Below are positions 24,739 through 34,900 of a DNA stretch of 64,000 nt, piece after piece. Made by a program: the position numbers and the translations under genes. The notes below the pieces were generated by a model, which searched no databases, was not told the origin of the DNA, and saw only the letters and a program-made list of their open reading frames with translations. The stretch's first letter is position 1. Each line of letters starts with the position of its first letter. Source of the DNA: Trabulsiella odontotermitis (GTDB taxonomy: Bacteria; Pseudomonadota; Gammaproteobacteria; Enterobacterales; Enterobacteriaceae); NCBI RefSeq assembly GCF_001297775.1, contig NZ_LIFX01000004.1, positions 186,001-250,000 on the forward strand. The letters are read 5' to 3'.

Positions 24739-26556
24739 ATGTCTGCAGGAACGTTAGCCCTGACGAACAATTCAGCCTCCGTGGGGGGGGACGGCACCAC
24801 GTTTACCACGGATCTGACGGCGGGTGATTTTATTGTGGTGACGGTCGGCGGCGTGCCATACACGTTGCCGGTTAAAGCGGTGAACAACAACACCGCGCTG
24901 ACGCTCGTCAGTAATTACTCCGGACCGACTCAGGCAGGCGCCGCATGGTCAGCGGTACCACGCGCAGCGCTCAATATGGTGACGGCGGCGCTGGTGGTCC
25001 AGAGCACCGAAGCCTTGCGAGGACTCAATGACGACAAACAGAACTGGCAGGCCGTTTTCAGTGCCAGCGGTGATATCACCGTGCTTCTGCCGGATGGTTC
25101 CACGTTTACCGGACCGAGCTGGAAAAGCATTCAGGACATACTGACCAGTATCGACATTGATGTAGTGCAACAGCTGGCTGACCAGGTACGGGGTGATGCG
25201 CTGCAGGTGGCGACCGACAAGGATGCCGCGCATTCTGACGCGGTGGCGGCCCGCGCTGATGCGGAGGCAGCGGAATCCGCTAACAGCAGCGCGCAGAGCG
25301 CGAAATCGGCAGCAGAAACAGCCGCAGGAACCGCCACCAGTAAAGCTACTGAAGCTGAGGGCCATGCTGACGCTGCCGGGACGGCGCGGGCGGCGGCGGA
25401 ACTGGCCGCCGCCACGGTGCAGCCTGAGAACCTGCTGCAGAACATGAACAACCTTAATGACCTGACAGACAAGCCTGCTGCGCGCAGTAATCTGGAGGTA
25501 TTCTCCAGAACTGAGATTGCCGACCTGCTTCCTGGCTATCTGGGGCAGGTTGACTGGCAGGAGATGCGCGGGGCGCTGGAGCCGGGAACCGCGCCGCGGG
25601 ACGGGCAGGAAGTTGACCAGACGGGCATCTTTGCGGATCTGTATGCCAGAGCGATCGCCGGTAAGCTGCCGACCTGCACTGAAGCGGAATGGCAGGCCGA
25701 CCCACTGAAACGCGGCTGTTATGTGCCGGAATCTTCGCCAGGTAAAATGCGCTTACCGGATGATAATGGCGTGCAGCCTGGATCGTTGCGTATTCCGGTA
25801 AAAGTCGGCGACGCGGGTGATATGTCCCTGATGGGGACCATGGCAGGATCTGCGCTGCCTAACATCAAAGGGACTCTTCTGGGTAGCACCGCCCGGGGCG
25901 TCTATAAAGATGATGTTTCAGAGATAAACGGCCCAATCCAGAAAATTCAGCAGTACACCGGGAACGGGATCGTGCCCCAGAGCACGGCGTCAGCGGCGAA
26001 CGAGCGCTATCAGATTGGGTTCAATGCGACGCTCGCCAGCGGCGTATATCAGGATGGCGTAACGGAGATTCAGCCTAACCGCCAGTACGGCTGCTGGACG
26101 GTGCGTTTCGCCACCCGGGCGACTAACGGCGGCAGTATTGATGCCCTGGCACTGGCGACGGCTATCGCTGAGGGCGATCAGATTAATGCGAACGCGATTA
26201 TCGCGACCAATGAACGCATCGACTATGCGCTGCTGGACTTCGGGGCAATGGCGCTGTCGCAGCGGAAGGTGCTGGCTAACCCGTTCGGCAATAATCAGCC
26301 GGTAGAGGTTATTGCGGAAATCCTGCGGACAGATCTTACCGGACAGGCGCGGTGGGGGGATTCAGGCTGGATTTACTCCGCTGGTGGGTATGGAACCAAA
26401 GGCAGTTATATGGAAGGTGAGGGGATTGTCGTTCAGTGCGGCAATAACTCGATGGGGAACACCAGTACTCAGACAGGCACACCACACCAGATCACCGCGA
26501 CGACAGCGGTCAATAACGTCCCTGTCCGCGTCCATGTCAGGAAAATAACAGCATGA
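24739..26556 (+). CDS. Side tail fibre protein
   Basis: A 605-residue fibre. The N-terminal domain (about 1-130; SAGTLALTNNSASVGGDGTT) attaches to the virion. An Ala/Glu/Ser-rich coiled-coil shaft (about 140-230) follows, then the linker LNDLTDKPAARSNL. The C-terminal part (about 300-605) is the variable receptor domain with AlaGly-rich repeats. It ends QITATTAVNNVPVRVHVRKITA. It overlaps the chaperone gene by 4 bases. The C-terminal part sets adsorption range together with gpJ. It has an AGGAG ribosome site. Confidence 0.85.
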   Translation: MSAGTLALTNNSASVGGDGTTFTTDLTAGDFIVVTVGGVPYTLPVKAVNNNTALTLVSNYSGPTQAGAAWSAVPRAALNMVTAALVVQSTEALRGLNDDKQNWQAVFSASGDITVLLPDGSTFTGPSWKSIQDILTSIDIDVVQQLADQVRGDALQVATDKDAAHSDAVAARADAEAAESANSSAQSAKSAAETAAGTATSKATEAEGHADAAGTARAAAELAAATVQPENLLQNMNNLNDLTDKPAARSNLEVFSRTEIADLLPGYLGQVDWQEMRGALEPGTAPRDGQEVDQTGIFADLYARAIAGKLPTCTEAEWQADPLKRGCYVPESSPGKMRLPDDNGVQPGSLRIPVKVGDAGDMSLMGTMAGSALPNIKGTLLGSTARGVYKDDVSEINGPIQKIQQYTGNGIVPQSTASAANERYQIGFNATLASGVYQDGVTEIQPNRQYGCWTVRFATRATNGGSIDALALATAIAEGDQINANAIIATNERIDYALLDFGAMALSQRKVLANPFGNNQPVEVIAEILRTDLTGQARWGDSGWIYSAGGYGTKGSYMEGEGIVVQCGNNSMGNTSTQTGTPHQITATTAVNNVPVRVHVRKITA

Positions 26557-26942
26557 AAAAAATCTATGTAAGCCAGGCCGATAACCGGAGCTGGAGCACA
26601 AGTCCTTCGGCATTCGAAGGGCTGAACTACCCGGCCCTCGTCCCGGATAACTTCACTGGTGGCGCCATGACCCACAACCGCTTCACGGATGAATGGGTGA
26701 AGGATGCACCGCACATCAACACGCATGAAGATGATGTGATGGAGGCTGAGGCGAACAAAGTCATTCTGGTCAGCGAAGCCGAACGGATCATGTCTGGCTG
26801 GGTGGTTGACCTGACACTGGGTACAATCAGTGAGGAAGACAAAGCTAAGCTAATCGCCTGGCGTAACTATGTGAAAGAACTGGATGCGCTTAATCTGGAT
26901 GTGGTACCGGATATCGTCTGGCCATCACTTCCTGCCGCTTAA
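26553..26942 (+). CDS. Tail fibre assembly chaperone (Tfa-like)
   Basis: A 129-residue protein starting MKKIYVSQADNRSW, with the C-terminal part ISEEDKAKLIAWRNYVKELDAL, typical of phage tail assembly chaperones of the Tfa/DUF4376 group. These help the paired fibre trimerise. ATG overlaps the fibre stop, fixing the pair. It is the last structural gene of the prophage. Confidence 0.85.
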   Translation: MKKIYVSQADNRSWSTSPSAFEGLNYPALVPDNFTGGAMTHNRFTDEWVKDAPHINTHEDDVMEAEANKVILVSEAERIMSGWVVDLTLGTISEEDKAKLIAWRNYVKELDALNLDVVPDIVWPSLPAA

Positions 26943-27032
26943 TTCCTGAACAGCATGAAAAAGGTTATCTGGCACCGGTTATTGAAATAAGTGAGCGAGT
27001 GGAGCGATGAATGTGCCTCTTTAAATAATTAT

Positions 27033-27052
27033 ATATATGATTTACCATATAT
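27033..27052 (+). promoter_or_regulatory. Probable ArsR operator/promoter
   Basis: A perfect dyad ATATATG (27033-27039) / CATATAT (27046-27052) with 6 bases between lies 28 bases before arsR in a very AT-rich stretch that can serve as a -10 region. ArsR repressors bind short dyads overlapping their own promoter. The exact operator is inferred. Confidence 0.45.
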
Positions 27053-27079
27053 GTAAGTGAGCGCTGTCGAGGCTAAAAA

Positions 27080-27400
27080 ATGCTACATCCGGTCCAGCTT
27101 TTCAAAACTCTCTCCGATGAAACCCGTTTGTCGATTGTGATGCTACTCAGAGAATCTGGAGAGCTCTGCGTCTGCGATCTCTGCGCAGCTACAGGTGAAT
27201 CCCAGCCTAAAATCTCCCGGCATATGGCTATCTTACGCGAATATGACCTTGTGGTAGACCGGCGCGAAGGTAAATGGATTCATTACCGCCTGTCTTCGCA
27301 TATTCCTGCCTGGGCTGCTGGTGTTATCGATACTACCTGGAATTGCCTGCGGGAAGACGTCCGCGAAAGGCTGAAATCGGTTGCACCAGGTAAGTGTTAA
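27080..27400 (+). CDS. arsR: Arsenic-responsive repressor ArsR
   Basis: A 106-residue winged-helix repressor of the ArsR/SmtB family. The As(III)/Sb(III) sensing cysteines are in the helix near residues 30-35 (C30-V-C32-D-L-C35), followed by the recognition helix (GESQPKISRHMAILREYDLV). It represses arsRBC until arsenite binds. GAGG stands 8 bases before ATG. It is first in a three-gene operon; arsB follows after 44 bases. Confidence 0.93.
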   Translation: MLHPVQLFKTLSDETRLSIVMLLRESGELCVCDLCAATGESQPKISRHMAILREYDLVVDRREGKWIHYRLSSHIPAWAAGVIDTTWNCLREDVRERLKSVAPGKC

Positions 27401-27444
27401 AAGAATAAGACACATTCAATTATTCATATGTGATGGAGTAGGTG

Positions 27445-28734
27445 ATGTTACTCGCAGGCGTGATTTTTTTGCTAACCCTCGTATTGGTAATCTGGCAGCC
27501 GAAAGGGTTAAGTATTGGATGGAGTGCTGTTATTGGTGCTGCGCTGGCGATGGTCAGTGGCGTGATCAGCATTAGCGATATTCCCGTTGTGTGGAATATT
27601 GTATGGAATGCTACGGCCACCTTTATTGCCGTCATTATTATTAGTCTCTTACTTGATGAATCTGGTTTTTTCGAATGGGCAGCGCTGCATGTTTCTCGTT
27701 GGGGAAATGGCCGTGGTCGGCTCCTGTTCACTTATATCGTTTTGCTTGGCGCCGCAGTGGCGGCGTTATTTGCCAATGATGGTGCAGCGCTGATCCTGAC
27801 TCCGATCGTGATAGCCATGCTGCTGGCCTTGGGATTCAGCAAACGTGTCACCCTGGCGTTCGTAATGGCAGCAGGTTTCATTGCAGATACAGCCAGTCTG
27901 CCCTTGATTGTTTCGAACCTGGTAAACATCGTCTCGGCCGATTTTTTCCGGCTCGGGTTCACCGAATATGCGTCGGTGATGGTACCGGTGGACATAGCAG
28001 CAATTGCCGCCACGCTGGTCATGCTGCACTTGTTCTTTCGCAGGGACATTCCACCAGTGTATGACCTGGAGAAACTCAGGGAGCCTGCACAGGTGATTAG
28101 GGACCCAGCAACGTTCCGTACTGGCTGGATTGTTCTGTTAATGCTTCTTGTTGGTTTTTTTGTGCTGGAGCCGCTTGGTATTCCGGTGAGTGTTATTGCA
28201 GCAACCGGTGCGGTCATTTTGTTCGCTGTTGCGAAAAAAGGGCACGCCATCGATACCGGGAAAGTATTGCGCGGTGCACCGTGGCAAATTGTTATTTTCT
28301 CGTTGGGAATGTATCTGGTTGTCTACGGATTGCGTAATGCCGGATTAACTGGATATCTCACAGGCATCCTGAATTTACTGGCGGATAAAGGTTTGTGGGC
28401 GACTACAATGGGTACGGGGTTCATTACCGCTTTCCTCTCTTCTGTCATGAACAATATGCCTACGGTGTTGATCGGGGCTCTCTCCATTGATGGCAGCGCG
28501 GCAACCGGCGTCATAAAAGAGGCAATGATTTACGCCAATGTAATAGGGTGCGATCTGGGGCCGAAAATCACGCCTATCGGTAGCCTGGCAACGCTCCTCT
28601 GGCTCCATGTTCTTGCGCAGAAAAATATGACCGTCACCTGGGGATATTACTTCCGTACTGGTATTGTCATGACGCTGCCAGTGTTGTTTGTGACGCTGGC
28701 GGCACTGGCACTGCGTCTCTCTTTTAACCAATAA
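27445..28734 (+). CDS. arsB: Arsenite efflux permease ArsB
   Basis: A 429-residue inner-membrane protein with about 12 membrane spans, exporting As(III) and Sb(III) by proton exchange when no ArsA ATPase is present (none here). Conserved stretches include [23 protein letters not shown], with the Asn-Asp pair typical of the ion-transporter superfamily, and [15 protein letters not shown]. The length matches E. coli ArsB (429). ATG 27445 with GGAGTAGGTG upstream was preferred over GTG 27442. Confidence 0.95.
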   Translation: MLLAGVIFLLTLVLVIWQPKGLSIGWSAVIGAALAMVSGVISISDIPVVWNIVWNATATFIAVIIISLLLDESGFFEWAALHVSRWGNGRGRLLFTYIVLLGAAVAALFANDGAALILTPIVIAMLLALGFSKRVTLAFVMAAGFIADTASLPLIVSNLVNIVSADFFRLGFTEYASVMVPVDIAAIAATLVMLHLFFRRDIPPVYDLEKLREPAQVIRDPATFRTGWIVLLMLLVGFFVLEPLGIPVSVIAATGAVILFAVAKKGHAIDTGKVLRGAPWQIVIFSLGMYLVVYGLRNAGLTGYLTGILNLLADKGLWATTMGTGFITAFLSSVMNNMPTVLIGALSIDGSAATGVIKEAMIYANVIGCDLGPKITPIGSLATLLWLHVLAQKNMTVTWGYYFRTGIVMTLPVLFVTLAALALRLSFNQ

Positions 28735-28746
28735 TTGGGTATCGTT

Positions 28747-29172
28747 ATGAGCAACATTACCATTTATCACAATCCGGCCTGTGGCACTTCGCGTAACACG
28801 TTAGCGATGATCCGTAACAGCGGTGTTGAGCCGACAGTTATCCTTTACCTCGAGACGCCGCCGTCGCGTGATGAACTGGAGTCACTCATTGCAGAGATGG
28901 GTATTAGGGTGAGGGATCTGTTACGCCAGAATGTTGAACCTTATGCGCAACTGGGACTTGATGAAGATAAATTTACGGACGATCAGTTGATTGATTTTAT
29001 GCTCCAGTTCCCGATTTTAATCAACCGTCCAATCGTCGTGACTCCTCTGGGTACCCGGCTATGCCGTCCTTCTGAGGTTGTGCTGGATATTCTGCCAAAC
29101 CCGCAGAAAGGTTCCTTTGCGAAAGAAGATGGTGAACAAGTCATTGATGAAGCAGGGAAGCGGATCAAGTAA
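28747..29172 (+). CDS. arsC: Arsenate reductase ArsC (glutaredoxin-dependent)
   Basis: A 141-residue enzyme reducing arsenate to arsenite with glutathione and glutaredoxin, supplying ArsB with its substrate. The catalytic Cys is residue 12 in NPACGTSRN, followed by the substrate-binding Arg residues of NRPIVVTPLGTRLCRP. The length equals E. coli ArsC (141). ATG 28747 lies 12 bases after the arsB stop. It is the last gene before the icd fragment. Confidence 0.95.
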   Translation: MSNITIYHNPACGTSRNTLAMIRNSGVEPTVILYLETPPSRDELESLIAEMGIRVRDLLRQNVEPYAQLGLDEDKFTDDQLIDFMLQFPILINRPIVVTPLGTRLCRPSEVVLDILPNPQKGSFAKEDGEQVIDEAGKRIK

Positions 29173-29362
29173 TTGCTCGGATAAGTGAACACTTCACCGC
29201 CGGGCGCTCAACTGCATAAATACTGGATTTAGCGTTCCCCAAAACGATAAATAAGTTAAGTATTATCAATGCATTAGTATTTGGCTTCGAAAGTAAAAAA
29301 AGATCCATATATTAATGTTTATTCAAATTAAATCAGACAGTTATTGTAAAATTTTGTATGTA

Positions 29363-29527
29363 ATGCTGCGCCACATGGAATGGTTCGAAGCCGCAGACCT
29401 GATCGTGAAAGGTATGGAAGGCGCCATCGCAGCCAAAACCGTGACCTACGACTTTGAACGTCTGATGGAAGGCGCTAAGCTGCTGAAATGTTCAGAGTTT
29501 GGCGACGCGATTATCGCGAACATGTAA
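29363..29527 (+). pseudogene. icd: Displaced 3' end of icd: prophage right attachment site
   Basis: The last 54 codons and stop of isocitrate dehydrogenase are present (MLRHM...[14 protein letters not shown]...[17 protein letters not shown]...[10 protein letters not shown]) with no upstream icd sequence. Similarity begins at about 29363, so the segment is about 165 bp, the length of the icd duplication made by phage 21 and e14. The host icd 5' part, with a phage-borne 3' end, should lie at the left prophage end outside the window. The first codons differ (EWF for GWT), perhaps decay or phage-derived sequence. The AT-rich phage side (29220-29360) may hold integrase and IHF sites. Confidence 0.85.
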
Positions 29528-29546
29528 TCCACTTGCTGGGTTAACT

Positions 29547-29576
29547 AAAAACGGGAGCCTGAGGGTTCCCGTTTTT
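29547..29576. terminator. Bidirectional terminator after icd
   Basis: AAAAACGGGA (29547-29556) pairs with TCCCGTTTTT (29567-29576), 10 bp with a 10-base loop. T-runs are present on both strands, so it serves icd on one side and the convergent permease gene on the other. It is the native icd terminator. Confidence 0.85.
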
Positions 29577-29590
29577 ATCTGCCACTCGCG

Positions 29591-30352
29591 TCAGTGAAAC
29601 GTTTCCCATATCAGTTTTATCAGCAGCGTACACGCCAGTAACAGGAAAAGCCGACGTATCCAGTGATTTCCTCCCTTGAGTGCAATCTGTACGCCGACAA
29701 GCGAGCCACCAATGGCCGCAATCCCCAGCGGAATAGCCAGCTCATAATGAATAAGACCGTTCGGGATGAGAAAAAATAGTGTCGCGAAGTTCGTGCCAAA
29801 ATTGACGACTTTTGCGCAGGCGGTGGCGCGCAAAAAATCAAAATGAAAGAAACGGATAAACAAGAACAGCAGAAAACTTCCCGTTCCCGGACCAATAAAT
29901 CCGTCATAAAAGCCAATCGCAAACCCCAGCAAGATCCCCTTGAGAAGGTCAGCCCGGTCAGGTGGCTGGCTGCTGTCATGATGCCCGAACTGCGGCCGGA
30001 ACCAGGTGTAAGCCACCATGATCGCCAGTACGACGATAACGACCGGGCGCATCCATGCGGATGGCATAAAGTCCAGTAGCCTGATCCCCGTGTACGCACC
30101 AACCACCGCGCTGACTGCCGTGGGCAGGATCAGTTTCCAGGGAAGCCGCAGCCTTGTCATGAACTGCCTGACAGACATCAGGTGCCCCATCACAGACGAG
30201 AGCTTGTCGATGCCCATGATTTGGGCAGGGGTGAAATGTGGGAGGGTGGTATAGAAGGTCGGAATCGTGATCAATCCGCCACCGCCGACTGCCGCGTTGA
30301 TGATCCCGGCAATAAATGCCACCGGCAGCAGTATGTAAAGCTCGTGGTTCAT
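29591..30352 (-). CDS. TSUP (TauE/SafE) family permease
   Basis: A 253-residue membrane protein with about 8 spans of the TauE/SafE family (YfcA-like). It opens with the family signature (AFIAGIINAAVGGGGLITIP) and has a second repeat of the motif near the middle (GFAIGFYDGFIGPGTGSFLL). Members move sulphur-containing or organic anions such as sulphite, taurine products or sulpholactate; the substrate here is unknown. It is transcribed away from a LysR gene 105 bases upstream, its probable regulator. Confidence 0.85.
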   Translation of the reverse strand: MNHELYILLPVAFIAGIINAAVGGGGLITIPTFYTTLPHFTPAQIMGIDKLSSVMGHLMSVRQFMTRLRLPWKLILPTAVSAVVGAYTGIRLLDFMPSAWMRPVVIVVLAIMVAYTWFRPQFGHHDSSQPPDRADLLKGILLGFAIGFYDGFIGPGTGSFLLFLFIRFFHFDFLRATACAKVVNFGTNFATLFFLIPNGLIHYELAIPLGIAAIGGSLVGVQIALKGGNHWIRRLFLLLACTLLIKLIWETFH

Positions 30353-30457
30353 TATGTTCTTTTCTCAACGGTACACACATTGGCCGCTATGGTAGGATTG
30401 CGCTGTCTTACTGTCTAATATATAAATAAGCGATGATTTATATAGCAGGACATATAA

Positions 30458-31342
30458 GTGGAATTTCGCCATCTCCGGTATTTTCTGACAGTTGCTGAAG
30501 AACTGCACTTCACACGCGCAGCAGAAAAACTCAATATCGGCCAGCCTCCGTTGTCGCAGCAGATTCAGTCACTTGAAAGCGAGCTGGGCGTCAGACTCTT
30601 CAACCGGACGAGACGCAGTGTGGCTCTGACGGAAGCGGGTGAGCACCTCGTCACTCAGGCGAAGGAAATCTTACGCATGAGCAGCAGTCTGCGTGCTGAA
30701 CTGCTTGATATCGAGCAGGGGAAAACGGGAGAGCTGCGGATAGGCTTTACCACTACCGGTTTGTTTGTGGATGAACTCAGCCAGCCGCTGAAAACCTACA
30801 GACGCCGTTATCCTGATATCAGGATTTCACTCTGTGAGATGTACTCCCGCCAGCAATTTGACGCTCTTCTTAATCAGGAAATCGACGTCGGCTATGTGCG
30901 TCTCACACCCGGAACACGACAGGACGGGCTGGATATTCGCATCCTGCGGCATGACCGGCTTTGTGTTGTTCTGCCTGAAGATCATCCTGAAGCGGCAGCA
31001 GATTCTCTGACCCTTACGGATGTGTGCAATGAGCCGTTTATCTTTTACCCCGAAAAATCAGGGGCTGCAGTTCCTGAACTGGTCAGACGGCTTTGTCAGC
31101 GATCCGGATTCGTGCCGACGGTCGTTCAGGAAGCCGCTGAAGTTTTGACTCATATTGGCCTTGTCGCGGCGGGTGTGGGCATTTCTGTTCTCCCAAAACC
31201 GGTTGACAGCCTCAGGCCCGGCGGGGTGGCGTTCATCCCTCTAGCGGATGAAGGTGCTGAATTGTGTATGGGCCTGGTGACCCGCGACGAAGAGAAAAGT
31301 ATGCGGATCCTTAACTATATCAATCTGGCTACATTTCGGTGA
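30458..31342 (+). CDS. LysR-family transcriptional regulator
   Basis: A 294-residue LysR regulator. An N-terminal winged helix (EFRHLRYFLTVAEELHFTRA, PPLSQQIQSLE) is followed by a periplasmic-binding-like effector domain (about 90-290). The FLTVAEELHFTRAAEKLNIGQPP opening is of the CatM/BenM/HcaR branch that senses aromatic or organic acids. It begins with GTG at 30458. Divergent from the TSUP permease, so likely its activator. Confidence 0.88.
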   Translation: MEFRHLRYFLTVAEELHFTRAAEKLNIGQPPLSQQIQSLESELGVRLFNRTRRSVALTEAGEHLVTQAKEILRMSSSLRAELLDIEQGKTGELRIGFTTTGLFVDELSQPLKTYRRRYPDIRISLCEMYSRQQFDALLNQEIDVGYVRLTPGTRQDGLDIRILRHDRLCVVLPEDHPEAAADSLTLTDVCNEPFIFYPEKSGAAVPELVRRLCQRSGFVPTVVQEAAEVLTHIGLVAAGVGISVLPKPVDSLRPGGVAFIPLADEGAELCMGLVTRDEEKSMRILNYINLATFR

Positions 31343-31946
31343 TTACACCGTTTAGCAAATAGTGCTGTCGCTAAATCAATGAGCAGATCGCTTATTGTGA
31401 ATAAAATTCTTACGACATTGACAAATATTCCTGAATATAAACCCGCACGCCTCTTTAATTCGTGACAGAGCAACTCAATGAAATAAGCACTACTAAGAAT
31501 TTACGTATGTAATTTTTTTAGAGGCATTATTAAGACCTTGCCTGCCTGTTTTTCCTCTATTGACTTGCTCTCAGCGTAGTGTGAAACTTTATCCTGGATG
31601 CAATATAAATAACGCTAATGAATTTATAGCTCGTTTTAGCAGGAATGCCTGTGGAAAAGGCAAGGGAGATATATTGTGTTTCCTGTCGGTGCTCTCATGA
31701 CGCCCCCAAAAATAACGACCTTGTAGTATTTATTGATTTGTCCATCGCCGGGATGCATGGGGAGATTAAATAAACCACCTCACTTAATGATAATTCCCAC
31801 TGCGATAAAGATGCTTTTCAGAAAGTTTTTCTGAAAAGACGGCGTCTGTTTATTGTTTAATAAAATAAAACTGTCGAATTTATTTGTATTTTTGATAACA
31901 ACAATGAAACAGACAGGCGGACTAAAATATTTAACGAGTGTGAAAT
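31343..31946 (+). other. 604-base AT-rich region upstream of the autotransporter
   Basis: No open frame of note on either strand. AT-rich, as in H-NS-silenced upstream regions of surface adhesin genes. The only strong structure is a hairpin at 31814-31838 (10-bp perfect stem). No promoter match good enough to assign was found. The length suggests complex regulation or a long leader. Confidence 0.5.
31814..31838. repeat. Perfect 10-bp inverted repeat
   Basis: CTTTTCAGAA (31814-31823) / TTCTGAAAAG (31829-31838) with a 5-base loop, 109 bases before the autotransporter ATG. It could be a regulator site or an RNA hairpin in the leader; no T-run follows. Confidence 0.6.
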
Positions 31947-34900
31947 ATGAATAAAATTTATCGCGTCATCTGGAACAGTACTCTGATGCAGTGGGTCGTC
32001 ACTTCCGAGTTCGGACGCGCCAGAATTAAAAGAGCGGTCAGCAAGGCTGCGAAGGCTGCTGGTCTGATGGTTGTGCTGGTACCGGGTGCGTATGCTGCCA
32101 TCGATGTTCATGCCCGTGATGGCGGTAACGTGACCATTTCCGGTGCCGGGTCGGTGAACTTTGCTTACGGCATCAACCAGATCGACTACTACGTTAATGG
32201 CCCGACCGCCTCCATCTCCAACACCATCACCGGCGCGCAGGATGTCAGTACGGATGATTCCGTGCTGTTCCGCGTCGATGGCGGTGCCGGGTTTATCGGT
32301 GGTGCGGGTGCAGCCTCAGCCCTGACCGCCTCCGGCGAGGGCTCGACTATCGTGGTCGCCAATGGGCTGGATACGGTCAGCGGTAAGGTGTCATCCTTTA
32401 ACTCCGGTGGCATGACCATCAATCTCTCAGGGAAGAACGCCACCGGCGTGACCATTCAGGGCGGCGCGCAGGGGAAAATCGCGTCGGATGCCATCATCAA
32501 CATGACCGCCACCGGCACGGTGGCCGGGATTGCCGACGGTCAGGGTTATGACATCAACGATAATCCGGTAGGTAGTCCGGTTGCCGGGATGCTGGCTGAT
32601 GCGACGCTGGCAGCGGGTGCGGCAGGCTTCGGTACCGGCACCCTGCTGGTGACTGAGGCGGAGCTGAACTCCGCGCTGGATGCGGTCACTGGTTTCATTG
32701 CCCGCAACGGGGCGGAAGTCAGCAACGCCGGGAACATTGTATTCACCGGGGAAAACACCACCGGTCTGCGGGTCGAGGCGGGCGCACGCGGGAATAACAC
32801 TGGCAGCATCACCATCGGTGCCGGTGGTACCGGTATCATTGCCAGTGGCGCGAACACCACCGTCAACATGACCGCCGGAACAGTCACCCTGAACGGTAAC
32901 GGCGCCACGGGCGTACAGGCTTCCAACGGAGCCACTGCCACTATCAGGAGCGGAAGTCAGTTTGCGGTGAATGGCAGCCTCGCCACCGGGGTGGTCTCCA
33001 CCGGTAATGCTTCCGTCACCATTGAGAACGGCGCCACGCTGACGCTGACCGGCGGCGCTGCAATGGCCGGTCTGGTGGACGGTAACACCTACGCCCAGAA
33101 CGGTTCGATTGATTATCTCAGTACCGGGGCTGCGCTGATTAACGCGGCGGACATCAGTTCCACGAACGACGGCGCCATGGCCTTTATCGCGAAGAATAAC
33201 GGGACACTGACCAACACCGGCAATATCGCGCTGACCGGGAGCAGCTCCACCGCCGTCAGGGCAATGGGGGGGAATGTCGACAACCGCGGCAATATTGAAG
33301 CCAAAGGCACAACCCTGTATATCGGGGTCGGAGACCAGGGGCAGAACTCGTCGGTCACCAACAGCGGTAAGGTACTGGCCACGGACGGACGTGCCGCCAT
33401 TGAACTGGCGGACGGCAGTCTGAACCTGACAGGCAGCGGCACGGGCACCATTGAAGCCCGCGGGTCGGCAGACGGCGTGCTGGTCGGCAGTAGCGCGACC
33501 GGACTTGACGTGACGAATGCGCATATCATTGTCAGTGCGGCGGGCGCCACCGGTAACGGTATCGAGAACGCCGGTAACCTGACGAACCTGCAACTGACCG
33601 ACACCACCATTGATGTGGCGAACGGCGCCGGGGTGCGCACGTCGGTCACCATCGACAGTACCAACAGCGGCACCATTAACGTCAGCGGCGCGGGGACCGG
33701 GATTGCGTTTGAGAACGCCGACGGCAGCGCCACCACCGGCGACCTCGACCTGTCCGGCTCGTCTGACCTGACCATTAACGTCAGCGGCGCGGGCGGGACG
33801 GGGATTTATGCAAACACCTCCGGCACCGTGGATACCGCAGTGAACGTCAATGTGAGCAATGCCGCAGGCGGCTCCGCCCTGAAACTGGGTAACAGCGTCA
33901 TGTCTGTCATCAACCACGGCACCCTGACCTCGGCCAGTACCACGGCGCCGACGGTCGATACCGCAAATGCCACCGCGTTCACCAACACGGCTACGGGGGA
34001 GATTACCGCGTCGGCTTCCGGCAGCCCGGCACTGGCCATGAATGCGGCGGGTGCCATGGCAACCAACGCCGGGACCATCAACGGCGACATGGTGATGAAC
34101 GGGGCAAACGGCACGGTGTATAACAGCGGTACGGTCAGTAACAATATCACCACCACCAGTGGCAACAACGCGGTCACGGTGAATGCCGGTACTGTCGGCG
34201 GCAATATTGCGCTCAAAGGCAGCGGCAGGAATATCGTGCTGCTGACAAACAGTGCCGACGTGAACACCATCAGTGGTTCCACAGGTAACGATACGGTTAC
34301 CATTCTGGGTAACGGCAACACCTTTACCGCCCTGAACGGCAGCACTGGCATCTCCACAGTGGTATTTGACGGTGTGACGGCGGGCTTCCACATGGACGGC
34401 ACCGGCGCACAAATCAACAACTACAACCAGGTGAACCTGCATCACGGTTCGCTGTTCAGTCTGGATAATGGTTACTCACTCGCCGGTAAACCGGTCGGTG
34501 GCGCGGGCTTTGACATCGATTCCGGCTCGGTACTGGCGGTAAACGGTACTGCTGACCGGATACTGGCCAATAAACTGTCCGGTACCGGTACCGTTGATGT
34601 GGACAACGGCGGAGCCTCGTTTGACTTTGCTTCCACCACCGGCAGTTCTTTTATCGGGACCGTGGACCTGAGCAATGCCACGCTGGCGCTGGGCGGGGTG
34701 AACACCACCGCTATGACGAATGCGACCCTGAAAGCCAACACCGGCAGCAGCATCACGGTGGCGGACGGTGAACAGGCTATCGGCGGTCTCACCTTCGCCG
34801 GGGGTGAAATGGCATTCAACGGTACGGCACCGGACCAGAAAGTGGCGACCAGTCATGTGACGGCCGGGAAACTGGATGCGTCCGGCAGCGGTACGGTGCA

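Noticed and set aside
31560..31590. TTGACT-type promoter for the autotransporter
   Set aside because: No -10 element at acceptable spacing was found; the region stays unassigned.
32427..34445. 672-residue open frame antisense to the autotransporter
   Set aside because: It lies fully within the adhesin coding region; repetitive, GC-biased passenger codons keep the opposite frame open. No ribosome site or family match.
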